Shown here: positions 33,829 through 42,878 of the stretch, one piece after another | Position numbering within the stretch: position 1 is the first letter of the stretch | Layout of the letters: each line of letters opens with the position of its first letter | Assembly: GCA_902602595.1 (NCBI GenBank) | Contig: CACKRJ010000007.1 | Location: forward strand, 1-64,000 | Direction of reading: 5' to 3' | Length of the DNA: 64,000 nt | Source: an uncultured SAR86 cluster bacterium | GTDB lineage: Bacteria; Pseudomonadota; Gammaproteobacteria; Magnimaribacterales; D2472 | The notes under the pieces: model-generated | Seen by the model: only the letters and a program-made list of their open reading frames with translations | Database searches by the model: none | Told to the model about the DNA's origin: nothing | Translations under genes and position numbers: made by a program

Positions 33829-35172
33829 CTATAAAAACTTAGTGATATCATTAAATACAGCAAAGATCATCAGAAATCCAACCGCAACCCATCCTGATAT
33901 ATAAAATAAATTTTCCATCTTTTCCGGCATAGGTGAGCCCCGTAACGCCTCAATGCCCAACATAACCAATTGACCACCATCTAAAACTGGAATTGGCAAT
34001 AGGTTTAATACGCCTAAACTAATACTTAAAAGAGCCATCAGATATAAAAATGGCATGAAGCCTGCCTTAGCGGTATCTCCAGCCATTTGAACGATACCAA
34101 TTGGACCGCTAAGATTTTGCGTGCCTAAATCTCTAGTGATCATTTTGCCAACAAAAGTTAGAGTTTTAATACTCAAGTTATAAGTTTCATAAGCTCCCTT
34201 TAAAAAAGAATCAAAAAAAGATCTTTTTAAGCCAGGCATTATTCCGATAAATTTTTCTTGCTCGCCATCGGTATTTATTCTGATACTCAGCGGCACATTG
34301 AAGTATAAAGTTTGCTCAGCCCTAAGAATCTTTAAATCTACATCTGATCCTTGATAGTCCCGTAGAAAAACTCTTAGATCTTCAAAAGATTTAATTTGTT
34401 GGCTGTTCACAGCCAAAATGCGATCATTAACCATTAGCTCACTTTTAGCAGCTTTAGAGTCTTTAGCGATAACTCCTATGGTTGGTTGTAATTTCATGGA
34501 CAAATCAAAACCCATAAAATTTTCAGGTGCATTTTGCTCATCTGGATCTGAAAGATAGTTTTCTACAGGAACTGAAACCGTATATTCAGATGCACGCGCA
34601 CCAGTTATGAAGGTGTAATTAATAATTCCATTTGTTCCTGATAATGAAAGTAACTCCAATCTAATATCTTGAAGACTAGAAACTTTTTTTTCATTAATCG
34701 AAGTGAGGATATCTCCTGCCTTTAGCGAAGAATTGCTCTGCAGGTGTTGAGAGTAAACATTAGATACCTCAGGAATGAATTGACGCTCAACAGAATTAAC
34801 AAAGATTGCAGATAAAATTCCTATAGAAAGTATAAAATTCGCAACTGGACCAGCCAGCATAACTAGTGCTCTTTGCCACTTCGGCTTGCTTTCAAAGGTA
34901 TTCACATTTTGTTCTGGGGTTAATGGATGTTGAAGGTCTAATTCCTCTACTGCAGCTTTCTCTGTGTGGAATGCTACGTATCCACCCAATGGAAGTGCAG
35001 ACAGAGCAAATTCAGTGCCATGCTTATCGAGTTTTTTATAAATGACAGGACCCATACCTATTGAAAAGCGATAAATGTGGATATTGCACATCCTTCCAAC
35101 AATAAAATGCCCAAATTCATGTATCGCTATTAGAACGCCCAGTAATATTATTGCTGATAGAAGATAAATCAT
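33829..35172 (-). CDS. rseP: RseP-type site-2 zinc metalloprotease
   Basis: An inner-membrane intramembrane protease that cleaves anti-sigma factors and signal peptide remnants. The product is 447 residues. The zinc site HEFGH is at 18-22 in the first membrane segment, and LDGG near residue 398 gives the third ligand. Two PDZ-like regions lie between, with SSLKAGDILTSINEKKVSSL and KSELMVNDRILAVNSQQIKS. Four membrane spans are visible. It is in the standard dxr-rseP-bamA order. Confidence 0.97.
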   Translation of the reverse strand: MIYLLSAIILLGVLIAIHEFGHFIVGRMCNIHIYRFSIGMGPVIYKKLDKHGTEFALSALPLGGYVAFHTEKAAVEELDLQHPLTPEQNVNTFESKPKWQRALVMLAGPVANFILSIGILSAIFVNSVERQFIPEVSNVYSQHLQSNSSLKAGDILTSINEKKVSSLQDIRLELLSLSGTNGIINYTFITGARASEYTVSVPVENYLSDPDEQNAPENFMGFDLSMKLQPTIGVIAKDSKAAKSELMVNDRILAVNSQQIKSFEDLRVFLRDYQGSDVDLKILRAEQTLYFNVPLSIRINTDGEQEKFIGIMPGLKRSFFDSFLKGAYETYNLSIKTLTFVGKMITRDLGTQNLSGPIGIVQMAGDTAKAGFMPFLYLMALLSISLGVLNLLPIPVLDGGQLVMLGIEALRGSPMPEKMENLFYISGWVAVGFLMIFAVFNDITKFL

Positions 35173-35184
35173 ATTATTGAAAAT

Positions 35185-36336
35185 TTAGTGTAGGGATTTT
35201 ATCACCTTCTCTGCTTGAATGCGTGCTTGTTTATCATATTCAAATATATCCTCTAGTGTGCTCACCTTAGAACATGAAAAATGATCAAAAGTTCGTTGAA
35301 TAACTTGATATATAGCAAGAAAATCAATCTTTTTAGTGATGAAGGCATCTACCGCAAGCTCATTTGAAGCATTGAAAATAACTCCTAAGTTTCCTTTCTT
35401 ATTACAGACCTCTCTAGCAATCTCAAAAATTATCTCTCTTCCATCTGAGATTGGTTCAAATGATAAATTTAATCCAGAAAAATTAATTGCCTCAAAATTA
35501 ATAGGCAGCCTTTGATCCAAACCTAAGGCATTTGCAATGGGCACTTCCATGTTTGGATTGCTCATCTGAGCTATGGTAGAACCATCTATAAATGTAACCA
35601 TTGAATGAATAATACTTTGAGGGTGAACTACAATTTCTATCTGAGATTCAGGAACTTCAAAAAGATAGTGAGCTTCAATTAACTCTAAACATTTATTGAC
35701 CAAGGTAGCTGAATCGATTGTAATTTTGGTACCCATGCTCCAGGTAGGATGTTTTAAGGCGTCTTCTAATGCCACTCCACTTAACTCCTGAAATGTCTTT
35801 TCTCTAAAAGGGCCTCCTGATGCAGTAATCATAATTTTAGAAATTTCTTTTAAATCCCTATGCTTAGGAAGACATTGGTATATAGCATTATGCTCACTAT
35901 CAATAGGAATAATTTCTGAATTTTTGGTTTGTGCAAGCGGCATTAAAATATCACCAGCAGCAACTATGCTTTCTTTATTTGCAATAAGAATAGTTTTGCC
36001 AGCATCAATTGCAAAATAACTTGCTTTTAAGCCAGCAAATCCTGAAATTGCTGAAATTACTATATCAACACTTGGATCTTGAATAAGCGCTTGTAATTCA
36101 TTTTCAGCATTAAGAATGTTTGGATGTGATTGAAAAAAATCATGTGATTTATCAATATGAGATTCGGCTATGAAAATATGCTTTGGATTAAACTCTTTTG
36201 CTATTTGTTGAGCTTTATCTAGATTGCCTCCAAATCCAATACCAAATAAATGAAAATGTTCTTTATTTTGCCTTATCACATTTAGGCAACTATTTCCGAT
36301 GCTACCCGTCGCTCCCAATAAAACAATATTCTTCAT
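35185..36336 (-). CDS. dxr: 1-deoxy-D-xylulose 5-phosphate reductoisomerase
   Basis: The second step of the MEP isoprenoid pathway. The product is 383 residues. Motifs: NADPH-binding VLLGATGSIGNSCLNVI, LIANKESIVAAGDIL, PIDSEHNAIYQCLP with metal-site residues, ITASGGPFREKTF and HPTWSMGTKITIDSATLVNK. Its start overlaps the cdsA stop as ATGA. It supplies IPP/DMAPP used by the nearby uppS and ispB products. Confidence 0.98.
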   Translation of the reverse strand: MKNIVLLGATGSIGNSCLNVIRQNKEHFHLFGIGFGGNLDKAQQIAKEFNPKHIFIAESHIDKSHDFFQSHPNILNAENELQALIQDPSVDIVISAISGFAGLKASYFAIDAGKTILIANKESIVAAGDILMPLAQTKNSEIIPIDSEHNAIYQCLPKHRDLKEISKIMITASGGPFREKTFQELSGVALEDALKHPTWSMGTKITIDSATLVNKCLELIEAHYLFEVPESQIEIVVHPQSIIHSMVTFIDGSTIAQMSNPNMEVPIANALGLDQRLPINFEAINFSGLNLSFEPISDGREIIFEIAREVCNKKGNLGVIFNASNELAVDAFITKKIDFLAIYQVIQRTFDHFSCSKVSTLEDIFEYDKQARIQAEKVIKSLH

Positions 36337-37145
36337 GTCATTAATTTAGTTAATAAAATAAAAATTGGCACGACGGCAATATGTGAATCTAAACGATCCC
36401 AAATACCTCCATGTCCAGGAATTAATGATCCACTGTCTTTTAAAGACTTGTCTCTTTTAAGCTGACTTTCAAAATAGTCGCCGATAAATGCAAAAGGCAA
36501 ACTAATTAATGAAACTAATATTAAATCAAATGAAATTAAGTTATAGAAATATATTAATGATAAAAAGATTGCGACAAATCCAATTCCACCTAACAAACCT
36601 TCGATAGTTTTGTTCGGGCTAACTTCTGGAAATAGTGGAGTTTTACCAATGCTACTTCCAACTAGATAAGCACCAACATCGGCTAAAACGGTATTAAATA
36701 AGATTATAAAAAGTACAAAAAATTTATTTATATTATTAAATTCTGAAAATACTAATAAATATATAAGGCCATATACGAAACTAAGCACCAATAAAGCTCC
36801 TAAATAGTTATTATCAAAACTTAAAAGTGATGAACTTTTATTTGTTACCAAAAAAAAGCTATACATAAACCAGAAAATTGAGATGATCAAAAGAAAAAAA
36901 TCCATAAAGTCTTTTGTATAAAAAATGGAGAATAAAACAATGGTTAAAAAAAATATAATTTGCTTTAAATTTATTTTTGACTCAGATAACAAAAGCCATT
37001 CCTTGATCAGCAAAAACCCAGTAGCTATTACAAGGGTCAAAACAAGAAAAATATTTTGCAAGTACAGGACTCCAAATATAAAGATAACTAAACTTAATGC
37101 AGCGGGTAATCTTTTAAGGATATTTTTATAAAGTTCTTTTGCCAA
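36333..37145 (-). CDS. cdsA: Phosphatidate cytidylyltransferase
   Basis: It makes CDP-diacylglycerol for phospholipid synthesis in the inner membrane. The product is 270 residues with about seven hydrophobic spans. The C-terminal signature QLKRDKSLKDSGSLIPGHGG followed by IWDRLDS identifies CdsA. The start appears to be TTG at 37145, 20 bases inside the end of uppS; no ATG lies near. It overlaps dxr as ATGA. Confidence 0.95.
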   Translation of the reverse strand: MAKELYKNILKRLPAALSLVIFIFGVLYLQNIFLVLTLVIATGFLLIKEWLLLSESKINLKQIIFFLTIVLFSIFYTKDFMDFFLLIISIFWFMYSFFLVTNKSSSLLSFDNNYLGALLVLSFVYGLIYLLVFSEFNNINKFFVLFIILFNTVLADVGAYLVGSSIGKTPLFPEVSPNKTIEGLLGGIGFVAIFLSLIYFYNLISFDLILVSLISLPFAFIGDYFESQLKRDKSLKDSGSLIPGHGGIWDRLDSHIAVVPIFILLTKLMT

Positions 37146-37857
37146 AACGCCTCTCCGTATTTGAAAATTCTTCTAAGCATTTTATAAATTCATCTTGCGT
37201 AAAATCTGGCCAGAGTGTGTTTGTAAATTGAATCTCGGTATAAGCTAAATGATATAACAAGAAGTTACTTATTCTGTGATCTCCGCCAGTTCTAATCAAT
37301 AAATCTAACTCATTAATAGGCGCTTTTAAGTATCTGAAAAAAGTATCACTAGAAACATCATCTACAGAGAGTTTTTCTAGCTTAATGTCGCTTGCTATTA
37401 ATTTCGTTGCTTCAATTATATCTGCACGACCTCCATAACCAAGAGCAATATTTAATTTAAGTCTTGGATCTTGAAATGCAGTAGCTTTTTCAGCTTTGCA
37501 GATCGCACCGACAACGTCATCTCCGAAAGAAGAATAGTCTCCAAAAAAATTTAATCTTACCTCCTGATCAATTAATTCTGGAACTTGAGAATCTATCGCG
37601 CTAATGATGAGTTTTTTAATTCCACGAATTTCATTTTTGGGACGTGACCAATTTTCAGTACTAAAGGCATATAAACTGAGAGACTCTAACTGAGCTTTTG
37701 CCGCCGACTCAACAATTGTTCTAACAACATCAACGCCTTTTTGATGCCCTGAAGTAACATTTAAAGTATTCTTTTTGGCCCATCTTCCATTACCATCCAT
37801 GATAATTGCAACGTTAATTCCAGGAAGGTTGAGTGATGATTGCTTGCTTTCTGCCAT
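37126..37857 (-). CDS. uppS: Undecaprenyl diphosphate synthase
   Basis: A cis-prenyltransferase that makes the C55 carrier lipid for the cell wall. The product is 243 residues. The catalytic Asp lies in VAIIMDGNGRWAKKN, with LYAFSTENWSRPKNEI, and the RTGGDHRISNFLLYHLAYTE region. ATG at 37857 is 20 bases after frr. The gene order frr-uppS-cdsA-dxr is the Pseudomonas-like variant. Confidence 0.98.
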   Translation of the reverse strand: MAESKQSSLNLPGINVAIIMDGNGRWAKKNTLNVTSGHQKGVDVVRTIVESAAKAQLESLSLYAFSTENWSRPKNEIRGIKKLIISAIDSQVPELIDQEVRLNFFGDYSSFGDDVVGAICKAEKATAFQDPRLKLNIALGYGGRADIIEATKLIASDIKLEKLSVDDVSSDTFFRYLKAPINELDLLIRTGGDHRISNFLLYHLAYTEIQFTNTLWPDFTQDEFIKCLEEFSNTERRFGKRTL

Positions 37858-37877
37858 TCTGGCTGGATATGAAATAA

Positions 37878-38432
37878 CTAAATTTCTATTAAATCTTCTT
37901 CTTTTTGTTTAAGCTCTGCATCAACAAGACCAATAAAATGATCGGTTTCCTTTTGAACTAAATCCTCAATACGTTTGAGATCATCCTCAGAAAAATCTCC
38001 GGCTTTTTGTTGATCTTTTGCAGTATTGTTTGCATCTCTTCGAGTATTTCTTATAGAAATTCTAGAATTTTCAGCTTCATTTCTTGCTTGTTTGATGTAC
38101 TCTTGACGAGTCTCCTCAGTTAAAGCTGGCATTGTCAATCTAATCAAATCACCACTTGTGCTTGGATTTAAACCTAAATCAGAAGCCATGATTGCTTTTT
38201 CAATCTCACCAATAAGAGATTTATCCCATGGAGAAATAGCCAAAGTTCTTCCTTCCTCTACAGAAATATTTGCTGTTTGATTAATTGGAGTTGGATTTCC
38301 GTAATAATCAATTTTAACCGAATCAAGAATGCTAGGGTTGGCTCTACCCGTTCTAATTTTATTAAATTCATGGGATAGCGAATCAATAGCTTTCTGCATC
38401 TTGGGTTTAATTTGATCAATAATTTCGTTCAT
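37878..38432 (-). CDS. frr: Ribosome recycling factor
   Basis: With EF-G it splits post-termination ribosomes. The product is 184 residues, normal length. It has KMQKAIDSLSHEFNKIRTGR, the DYYGNPTPINQTANISVEEG hinge, and DDLKRIEDLVQKETDHFIG. It follows pyrH after 2 bases. Confidence 0.98.
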   Translation of the reverse strand: MNEIIDQIKPKMQKAIDSLSHEFNKIRTGRANPSILDSVKIDYYGNPTPINQTANISVEEGRTLAISPWDKSLIGEIEKAIMASDLGLNPSTSGDLIRLTMPALTEETRQEYIKQARNEAENSRISIRNTRRDANNTAKDQQKAGDFSEDDLKRIEDLVQKETDHFIGLVDAELKQKEEDLIEI

Positions 38433-38434
38433 AA

Positions 38435-39148
38435 CTATGATATTAATGTTCCAATTTCCTCACCGCAAGCAATTTTTTTCAAAGCATCTGGTTGATTTAA
38501 GTTAAATACTTTCAAGGGTAAGCTGTGATCTCTGGCTAGGGTTAGAGCCGTTGCATCCATTACTTTAAGGTTTTTTTGAATTGCTTCATCAAACGAAAGT
38601 GATGGGTAAAATGTAGCATTTGAATCTTTTTCAGGATCAGCAGAATAAACTCCATCAACCCTAGTTGCTTTCAACATAATGTCAGCTTCTATTTCTATAG
38701 CCCTAAGACAACCTGCGCTATCTGTGGTGAAAAATGGATTGCCAGTTCCAGCTGTAAAAATTACAACGAAATTGTTAGATAAAAGTTGAATTGCTAGACG
38801 TCTGTCATAGTGCTCAGCAACACCAGACATTGAAATCGCCGACATGACTCTAGTCTTGACCCCCGCTCTTTCTAAAGCATCTCTGAATGCAATTCCGTTC
38901 ATAACAGTTGCTAGCATCCCCATATGATCGCCAGCTACTCTATCCATTCCAGCTTTACTTAATTTTTCGCCTCGAAAAAGATTCCCTCCTCCTATTACAA
39001 TCCCAATTTGCACTCCAAGCTCTTTGCAATCTTTAACAGATTGAGCCATTTGATCTAATATTTTAGGATCTATTCCATGCTCATCAGCTCCAGCAACAGC
39101 CTCTCCACTAAATTTTACGAGAAGACGTTTATAGGAAAGTGATGTCAT
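38435..39148 (-). CDS. pyrH: UMP kinase
   Basis: It phosphorylates UMP to UDP, an amino-acid-kinase-fold enzyme. The product is 237 residues. It has [20 protein letters not shown], the glycine loop [32 protein letters not shown]-like (actual [20 protein letters not shown]), and [20 protein letters not shown]. The ATG overlaps the tsf stop as ATGA. Confidence 0.98.
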   Translation of the reverse strand: MTSLSYKRLLVKFSGEAVAGADEHGIDPKILDQMAQSVKDCKELGVQIGIVIGGGNLFRGEKLSKAGMDRVAGDHMGMLATVMNGIAFRDALERAGVKTRVMSAISMSGVAEHYDRRLAIQLLSNNFVVIFTAGTGNPFFTTDSAGCLRAIEIEADIMLKATRVDGVYSADPEKDSNATFYPSLSFDEAIQKNLKVMDATALTLARDHSLPLKVFNLNQPDALKKIACGEEIGTLIS

Positions 39149-40002
39149 TTTTGGAGTTGTTCAGCTACCTCTGCTGCAAAATCTTTAACCTCAACCTCTA
39201 TGCCTTCGCCAACTTTAAAGCGAACAAACGCTACAATTGAGGTGTTGTTTTCTTTTAATAACTCTGCGATTGATTGATCTGGATTTTTTACAAACCCTTG
39301 AGAGACTAAGGTAACCTCAGACAGAAATCTCTTAACCTTACCTTCTACCATTTTTTCCATAATGGATGCATCTTTTCCAGACTCCTCCGCTTGAGCTAAA
39401 AATATTGATCTTTCTCTATCAAGTAACTCAGGATTAATATCTTCTGATTTCAAGCAGCTCGGATTAGTTGCAGATACATGCATAGCTAAATCTTTTGCTA
39501 ATTCTTTTTTATCTGAATCAATAGAAACTAAAGCGGCTAACCTTCCGTCTGAATGAACGTATGCCCCAATACAACCACCAGATGGAACTTCAAGTGTTTC
39601 CAGTCTTCTTAACTGTATATTCTCTCCAATAGACTGAATTAATACTTGTCTCTTATCTTCAAATACAGAACTTAGATCAGAAATATCATTAATTTGATTA
39701 CATGCAAGATGCTCAGAAACATCATTGGCAAAATCCTTGAACTGAGAATCTTTAGCAGCAAAATCTGTTTCTGAATTAATTTCTACAATACTGGTGTATT
39801 TAGAATTCTCTGCGATCTTGACCTCGCCATCAGCAGCAACTCGTGAAGCTTTTTTCTCCGCTTTAAGCGAGCTATTTGCTCGTAAAAGATCTAATGCCTT
39901 TTCTAGATCACCATCTGTTTCAACTAGTGCTTTTTTACATTCCATCATGCCTACGCCGGACATTTCTCTGAGTTCTTTAACTTGGCTTGCTGTAATGCTC
40001 AT
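39145..40002 (-). CDS. tsf: Elongation factor Ts
   Basis: The nucleotide exchange factor for EF-Tu. The product is 285 residues. It starts [20 protein letters not shown] with [19 protein letters not shown], and has the conserved [20 protein letters not shown]. The ATG overlaps the rpsB stop as ATGA, and its stop overlaps pyrH in the same way, so rpsB, tsf and pyrH are translated in a coupled chain. Confidence 0.98.
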   Translation of the reverse strand: MSITASQVKELREMSGVGMMECKKALVETDGDLEKALDLLRANSSLKAEKKASRVAADGEVKIAENSKYTSIVEINSETDFAAKDSQFKDFANDVSEHLACNQINDISDLSSVFEDKRQVLIQSIGENIQLRRLETLEVPSGGCIGAYVHSDGRLAALVSIDSDKKELAKDLAMHVSATNPSCLKSEDINPELLDRERSIFLAQAEESGKDASIMEKMVEGKVKRFLSEVTLVSQGFVKNPDQSIAELLKENNTSIVAFVRFKVGEGIEVEVKDFAAEVAEQLQK

Positions 40003-40961
40003 TTTTCTTTCTTGGAATCCTCAGCAGCATCCTCTGATGCGATTGAGTTTTCAGCAGAAATATCCTCAGCTTCGTCTGCTGATTCATCTCTGTTCTCAAC
40101 CTTATCCTCTGCAGATTCCTCAATCACTTCGTCTGTTTCAATTGGTAAATCTTCTTCTGGCTCGTTTAACTCAGCCTCTTCAACAAGATTTAATGTTTTC
40201 CCAGAAGTTACTGAGGCTTTTTTAACTTTTACAGCAGGTGCTTCATCATCGGTTTGTATATTTAAAGCCCCGCCCTTAGAGGAAGCTAGACCTCTTGCGC
40301 AGGCATCGCTAATAACTTTTGTTATTAATCGAATAGACCTAATTGCATCATCATTTCCAGGAATAATGTGATCTATGCCTTCTGGATTTGAATTAGTATC
40401 AACCAAGGCAATGATTGGGATACCCATTTTCTTTGCTTCTGTAACTGCTATTTTTTCATATGCAACGTCAACCACAAATAAAGCGTCTGGCAGACCATTC
40501 ATGTCTTTTATGCCACCAACACTTGCATCTAACTTTTCATATTCTTTTGTGATATCTACAGCTTCTTTTTTTGAAAGTTTGTTAATTCTTCCAGATGACT
40601 GCATCTCTTCAATATCTATAAGACGTCTGATTGAACCTCGTATCGTTTTCCAGTTAGTTAAAGTTCCGCCTAGCCATCTTTTATGAATATAAGGTAGACC
40701 GATAGAAGAGGCTGACTCTTTAATAGTTTTAGATGCAGAACGCTTAGTGCCAACAAATAAAATTCTATTTCCTTTAGAACAGATCTCTTCAGCCTTTGAT
40801 GCAGCTGAATTAAGGTATTCTTGAGTCATCTCAAGATCAATAATGCTAATTTTTTTTCTAGTATCAAAAATAAAGGATTCCATTTTAGGATTCCAAAATC
40901 TTTGTTGATGGCCAAAATGGACTCCTGCATTTAACAGGTCTTTTATAGAAACAATACTCAC
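39999..40961 (-). CDS. rpsB: Ribosomal protein S2 with long acidic C-terminal tail
   Basis: The core, residues 1-228, is ordinary S2: NAGVHFGHQQRFWNPKMESF, RWLGGTLTNWKTIRGSIRRL, and DTNSNPEGIDHIIPGNDDA. The protein then continues for about 90 residues to 320. The tail is rich in Glu and Asp, especially 260-310 (for example EEAELNEPEEDLP, EESAEDKVENRDES), and ends DSKKEK. E. coli S2 has 241 residues, so the tail is an addition. The start is GTG at 40961 with GGAGG at optimal spacing. The stop overlaps tsf. Confidence 0.97.
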   Translation of the reverse strand: MSIVSIKDLLNAGVHFGHQQRFWNPKMESFIFDTRKKISIIDLEMTQEYLNSAASKAEEICSKGNRILFVGTKRSASKTIKESASSIGLPYIHKRWLGGTLTNWKTIRGSIRRLIDIEEMQSSGRINKLSKKEAVDITKEYEKLDASVGGIKDMNGLPDALFVVDVAYEKIAVTEAKKMGIPIIALVDTNSNPEGIDHIIPGNDDAIRSIRLITKVISDACARGLASSKGGALNIQTDDEAPAVKVKKASVTSGKTLNLVEEAELNEPEEDLPIETDEVIEESAEDKVENRDESADEAEDISAENSIASEDAAEDSKKEK

Positions 40962-41089
40962 AATTTCCTCCGGGGTTATTTCTCCGGTACCTCATAACGT
41001 TGACTCATTTTTATGAGCACCCCAACAATAATCCTATTGGTACCTTCGGGATTTAAAGTTTGTGTATTCTATAGAAAAGTTAGGCTAGA
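40962..41089 (-). promoter_or_regulatory. rpsB 5' leader, possible S2 autoregulatory RNA
   Basis: This 128-base gap between rpsB and dapB contains two GGTACC hexamers (41038-41043 and 40986-40991) that can pair with each other. They enclose a CTCAT/ATGAG hairpin at about 41008-41021. A CCGG pair lies just before the GGAGG site. S2 represses its own mRNA through such leaders in gammaproteobacteria. The precise fold here is my inference. No strong -10/-35 pair was found, and no gene or T-run terminator is seen. Confidence 0.4.
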
Positions 41090-41761
41090 TTAAAGCTTTT
41101 TATTTAAGAAGTCGCCAAAGCTGTACTCTCCAATTTCTTTGGAATGTATCCACTTAGCAGCCTGTAATGAACCTCTAGCAAAAACATTTCTAGAGTTTGC
41201 AATATGTTCAAAAGTGGTAACTCCCTCTTCATTTTCAAAAATAATTCTATGAATACCAAAGATATCGCCAATTCTGTAAGATTGAACATTTATTGGACTA
41301 TCAATTTTACTTCCAGGAATATTTTCTAAAAAACTTTTAATTTCTATCGCCGTTCCAGAAGGAGAATCTTTTTTATTTAAATGGTGAATCTCAATGATTT
41401 TGCACTTTGAGGGATTGCTAATTGATAATAGATATTGCTCTATTGAACTCTTTAAATTAGCAATTCCAATTGACATATTCGAAGCAAGTAATACAGGTAT
41501 AGTTTTTTTTGCAGTCCCCACTAACTCTAAATGCTTTTCTGCAAGACCTGTGGTTCCTGAGATAAAAGGTAGCTTATTCTCAATACAAAAATTTATGCAA
41601 GTAATAAATCCCTCTGGAGAAGAAAAATCTATCACAACAGATATATCATTTAAATCTATTGCTTTTGCTTGGAAGTCAAACACCTCCACATCAAATTGCA
41701 TGCATTGAGCCTGAATTGCCTTACCCATATTTCCGTTGAAGCCGTTAAGTAATATGCGCAA
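41090..41761 (-). CDS. dapB: 4-hydroxy-tetrahydrodipicolinate reductase, short form
   Basis: A lysine/diaminopimelate pathway reductase. The product is 223 residues, shorter than E. coli DapB (273). The NAD(P)-binding loop is LLNGFNGNMGKAI, with SGTTGLAEKHLELV, the SNMSIGIANLKS segment, and EIHHLNKKDSPSGTA with the catalytic His/Lys. The C-terminal SRNVFARGSLQAAKWI is also typical. It follows dnaJ after 4 bases, the usual dnaJ-dapB linkage. Confidence 0.96.
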   Translation of the reverse strand: MRILLNGFNGNMGKAIQAQCMQFDVEVFDFQAKAIDLNDISVVIDFSSPEGFITCINFCIENKLPFISGTTGLAEKHLELVGTAKKTIPVLLASNMSIGIANLKSSIEQYLLSISNPSKCKIIEIHHLNKKDSPSGTAIEIKSFLENIPGSKIDSPINVQSYRIGDIFGIHRIIFENEEGVTTFEHIANSRNVFARGSLQAAKWIHSKEIGEYSFGDFLNKKL

Positions 41762-41765
41762 TAGA

Positions 41766-42875
41766 CTATTTATTATGAAATTGATCAGATGCTTTTTTAA
41801 AAGATTCTTTTATTGGATGATGTTTATCATCAGCTATAGATTGAGTAAAGTCTTCAAACATCTTTAGTTGAGTCTTTGAAAGTTTTACTGGTGTCTCCAC
41901 AATGACTCTGCATAAAAGATCTCCTCTACGTGAATCTCGAACAGAGGCAGCGCCTTTGCCTTTGATCCTAAAAATTTTACCAGTTTGAGTATACGAAGGT
42001 ATTTTTAGGGCAATTTTTGATTCAAGGCCAGGAACATTAATTGTTCCTCCTAATACAGCAACTTCAAATGGAATGGGAGCTTCAAAATATAAATCTCTGC
42101 CATCTCTCTCAAAAATTTTGTTGTTTAAGACTTGAATAACGACATATAGATCGCCAGTATGCCCTCCCCTTGCCGCACTTCCTTCTCCGGTAAGTCTAAC
42201 CTTATCGCCGTTATCTACGCCAGATGGAATACTTACTGATAATGATTTTGTTTCTTGGTTAACCCCAGATCCCCTACATGAAGTGCAATGATCCTGAATA
42301 ACCCTTCCTTCGCCTCTGCATGCATTACATGGTTGTTGAACTGAAAAAAAGCCTTGCTGCATCCTCACCTGTCCAACACCATTGCATTGACTACAGGTAA
42401 CAGGAGAAGAACCTGGTTTAGCACCAGATCCAGAGCAATCCTTGCATGATTTATCTACCGGTATTTTTATAGTTTTCTTGACGCCAAGAATTGCCTCTTT
42501 AAGAGATAGTTCTAAGGTATATTGGAGGTCTTGACCTCTAGCCTTCCTACCTGAAGAGCTTCGCCCGCCAAAAACATCTCCAAAGATATCTCCAAAGATA
42601 TCTCCAAAATTAAAATCTTGAAATCCAGCTCCCTGACCCCCACCCATGCCTTGAACACCTGCATGGCCGAATTGATCATAGGCTGATTTTTTTTCTGAAT
42701 CAGACAAGATTTCATATGCCTCAGCAGCCTCTTTAAATCTCTCATTAGCTTCTGGATCATCCGGATTTCTATCTGGATGATATTTCATCGCTAATTTTTT
42801 AAAAGCTTTTTTTAATTCTGCGTCTGATGCATTTCGAGAGACCCCTAAGACCTCATAATAGTCTCTCTGTGACAT
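41766..42875 (-). CDS. dnaJ: Chaperone DnaJ
   Basis: The DnaK co-chaperone. The product is 369 residues. The J-domain carries HPD at 33-35, then comes a Gly/Phe-rich linker ([19 protein letters not shown]), four CxxCxGxG zinc motifs ([32 protein letters not shown]) and the C-terminal substrate-binding domains. It lies 3 bases after dnaK in the heat-shock operon. Confidence 0.98.
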   Translation of the reverse strand: MSQRDYYEVLGVSRNASDAELKKAFKKLAMKYHPDRNPDDPEANERFKEAAEAYEILSDSEKKSAYDQFGHAGVQGMGGGQGAGFQDFNFGDIFGDIFGDVFGGRSSSGRKARGQDLQYTLELSLKEAILGVKKTIKIPVDKSCKDCSGSGAKPGSSPVTCSQCNGVGQVRMQQGFFSVQQPCNACRGEGRVIQDHCTSCRGSGVNQETKSLSVSIPSGVDNGDKVRLTGEGSAARGGHTGDLYVVIQVLNNKIFERDGRDLYFEAPIPFEVAVLGGTINVPGLESKIALKIPSYTQTGKIFRIKGKGAASVRDSRRGDLLCRVIVETPVKLSKTQLKMFEDFTQSIADDKHHPIKESFKKASDQFHNK

Positions 42876-42878
42876 TGT

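Noticed and set aside
39982-40371. Open frame opposite the rpsB tail, rich in Ser and Leu
   Set aside because: It is the antisense of the Glu/Asp-rich S2 tail; such repetitive acidic codons leave long open antisense frames without coding meaning.
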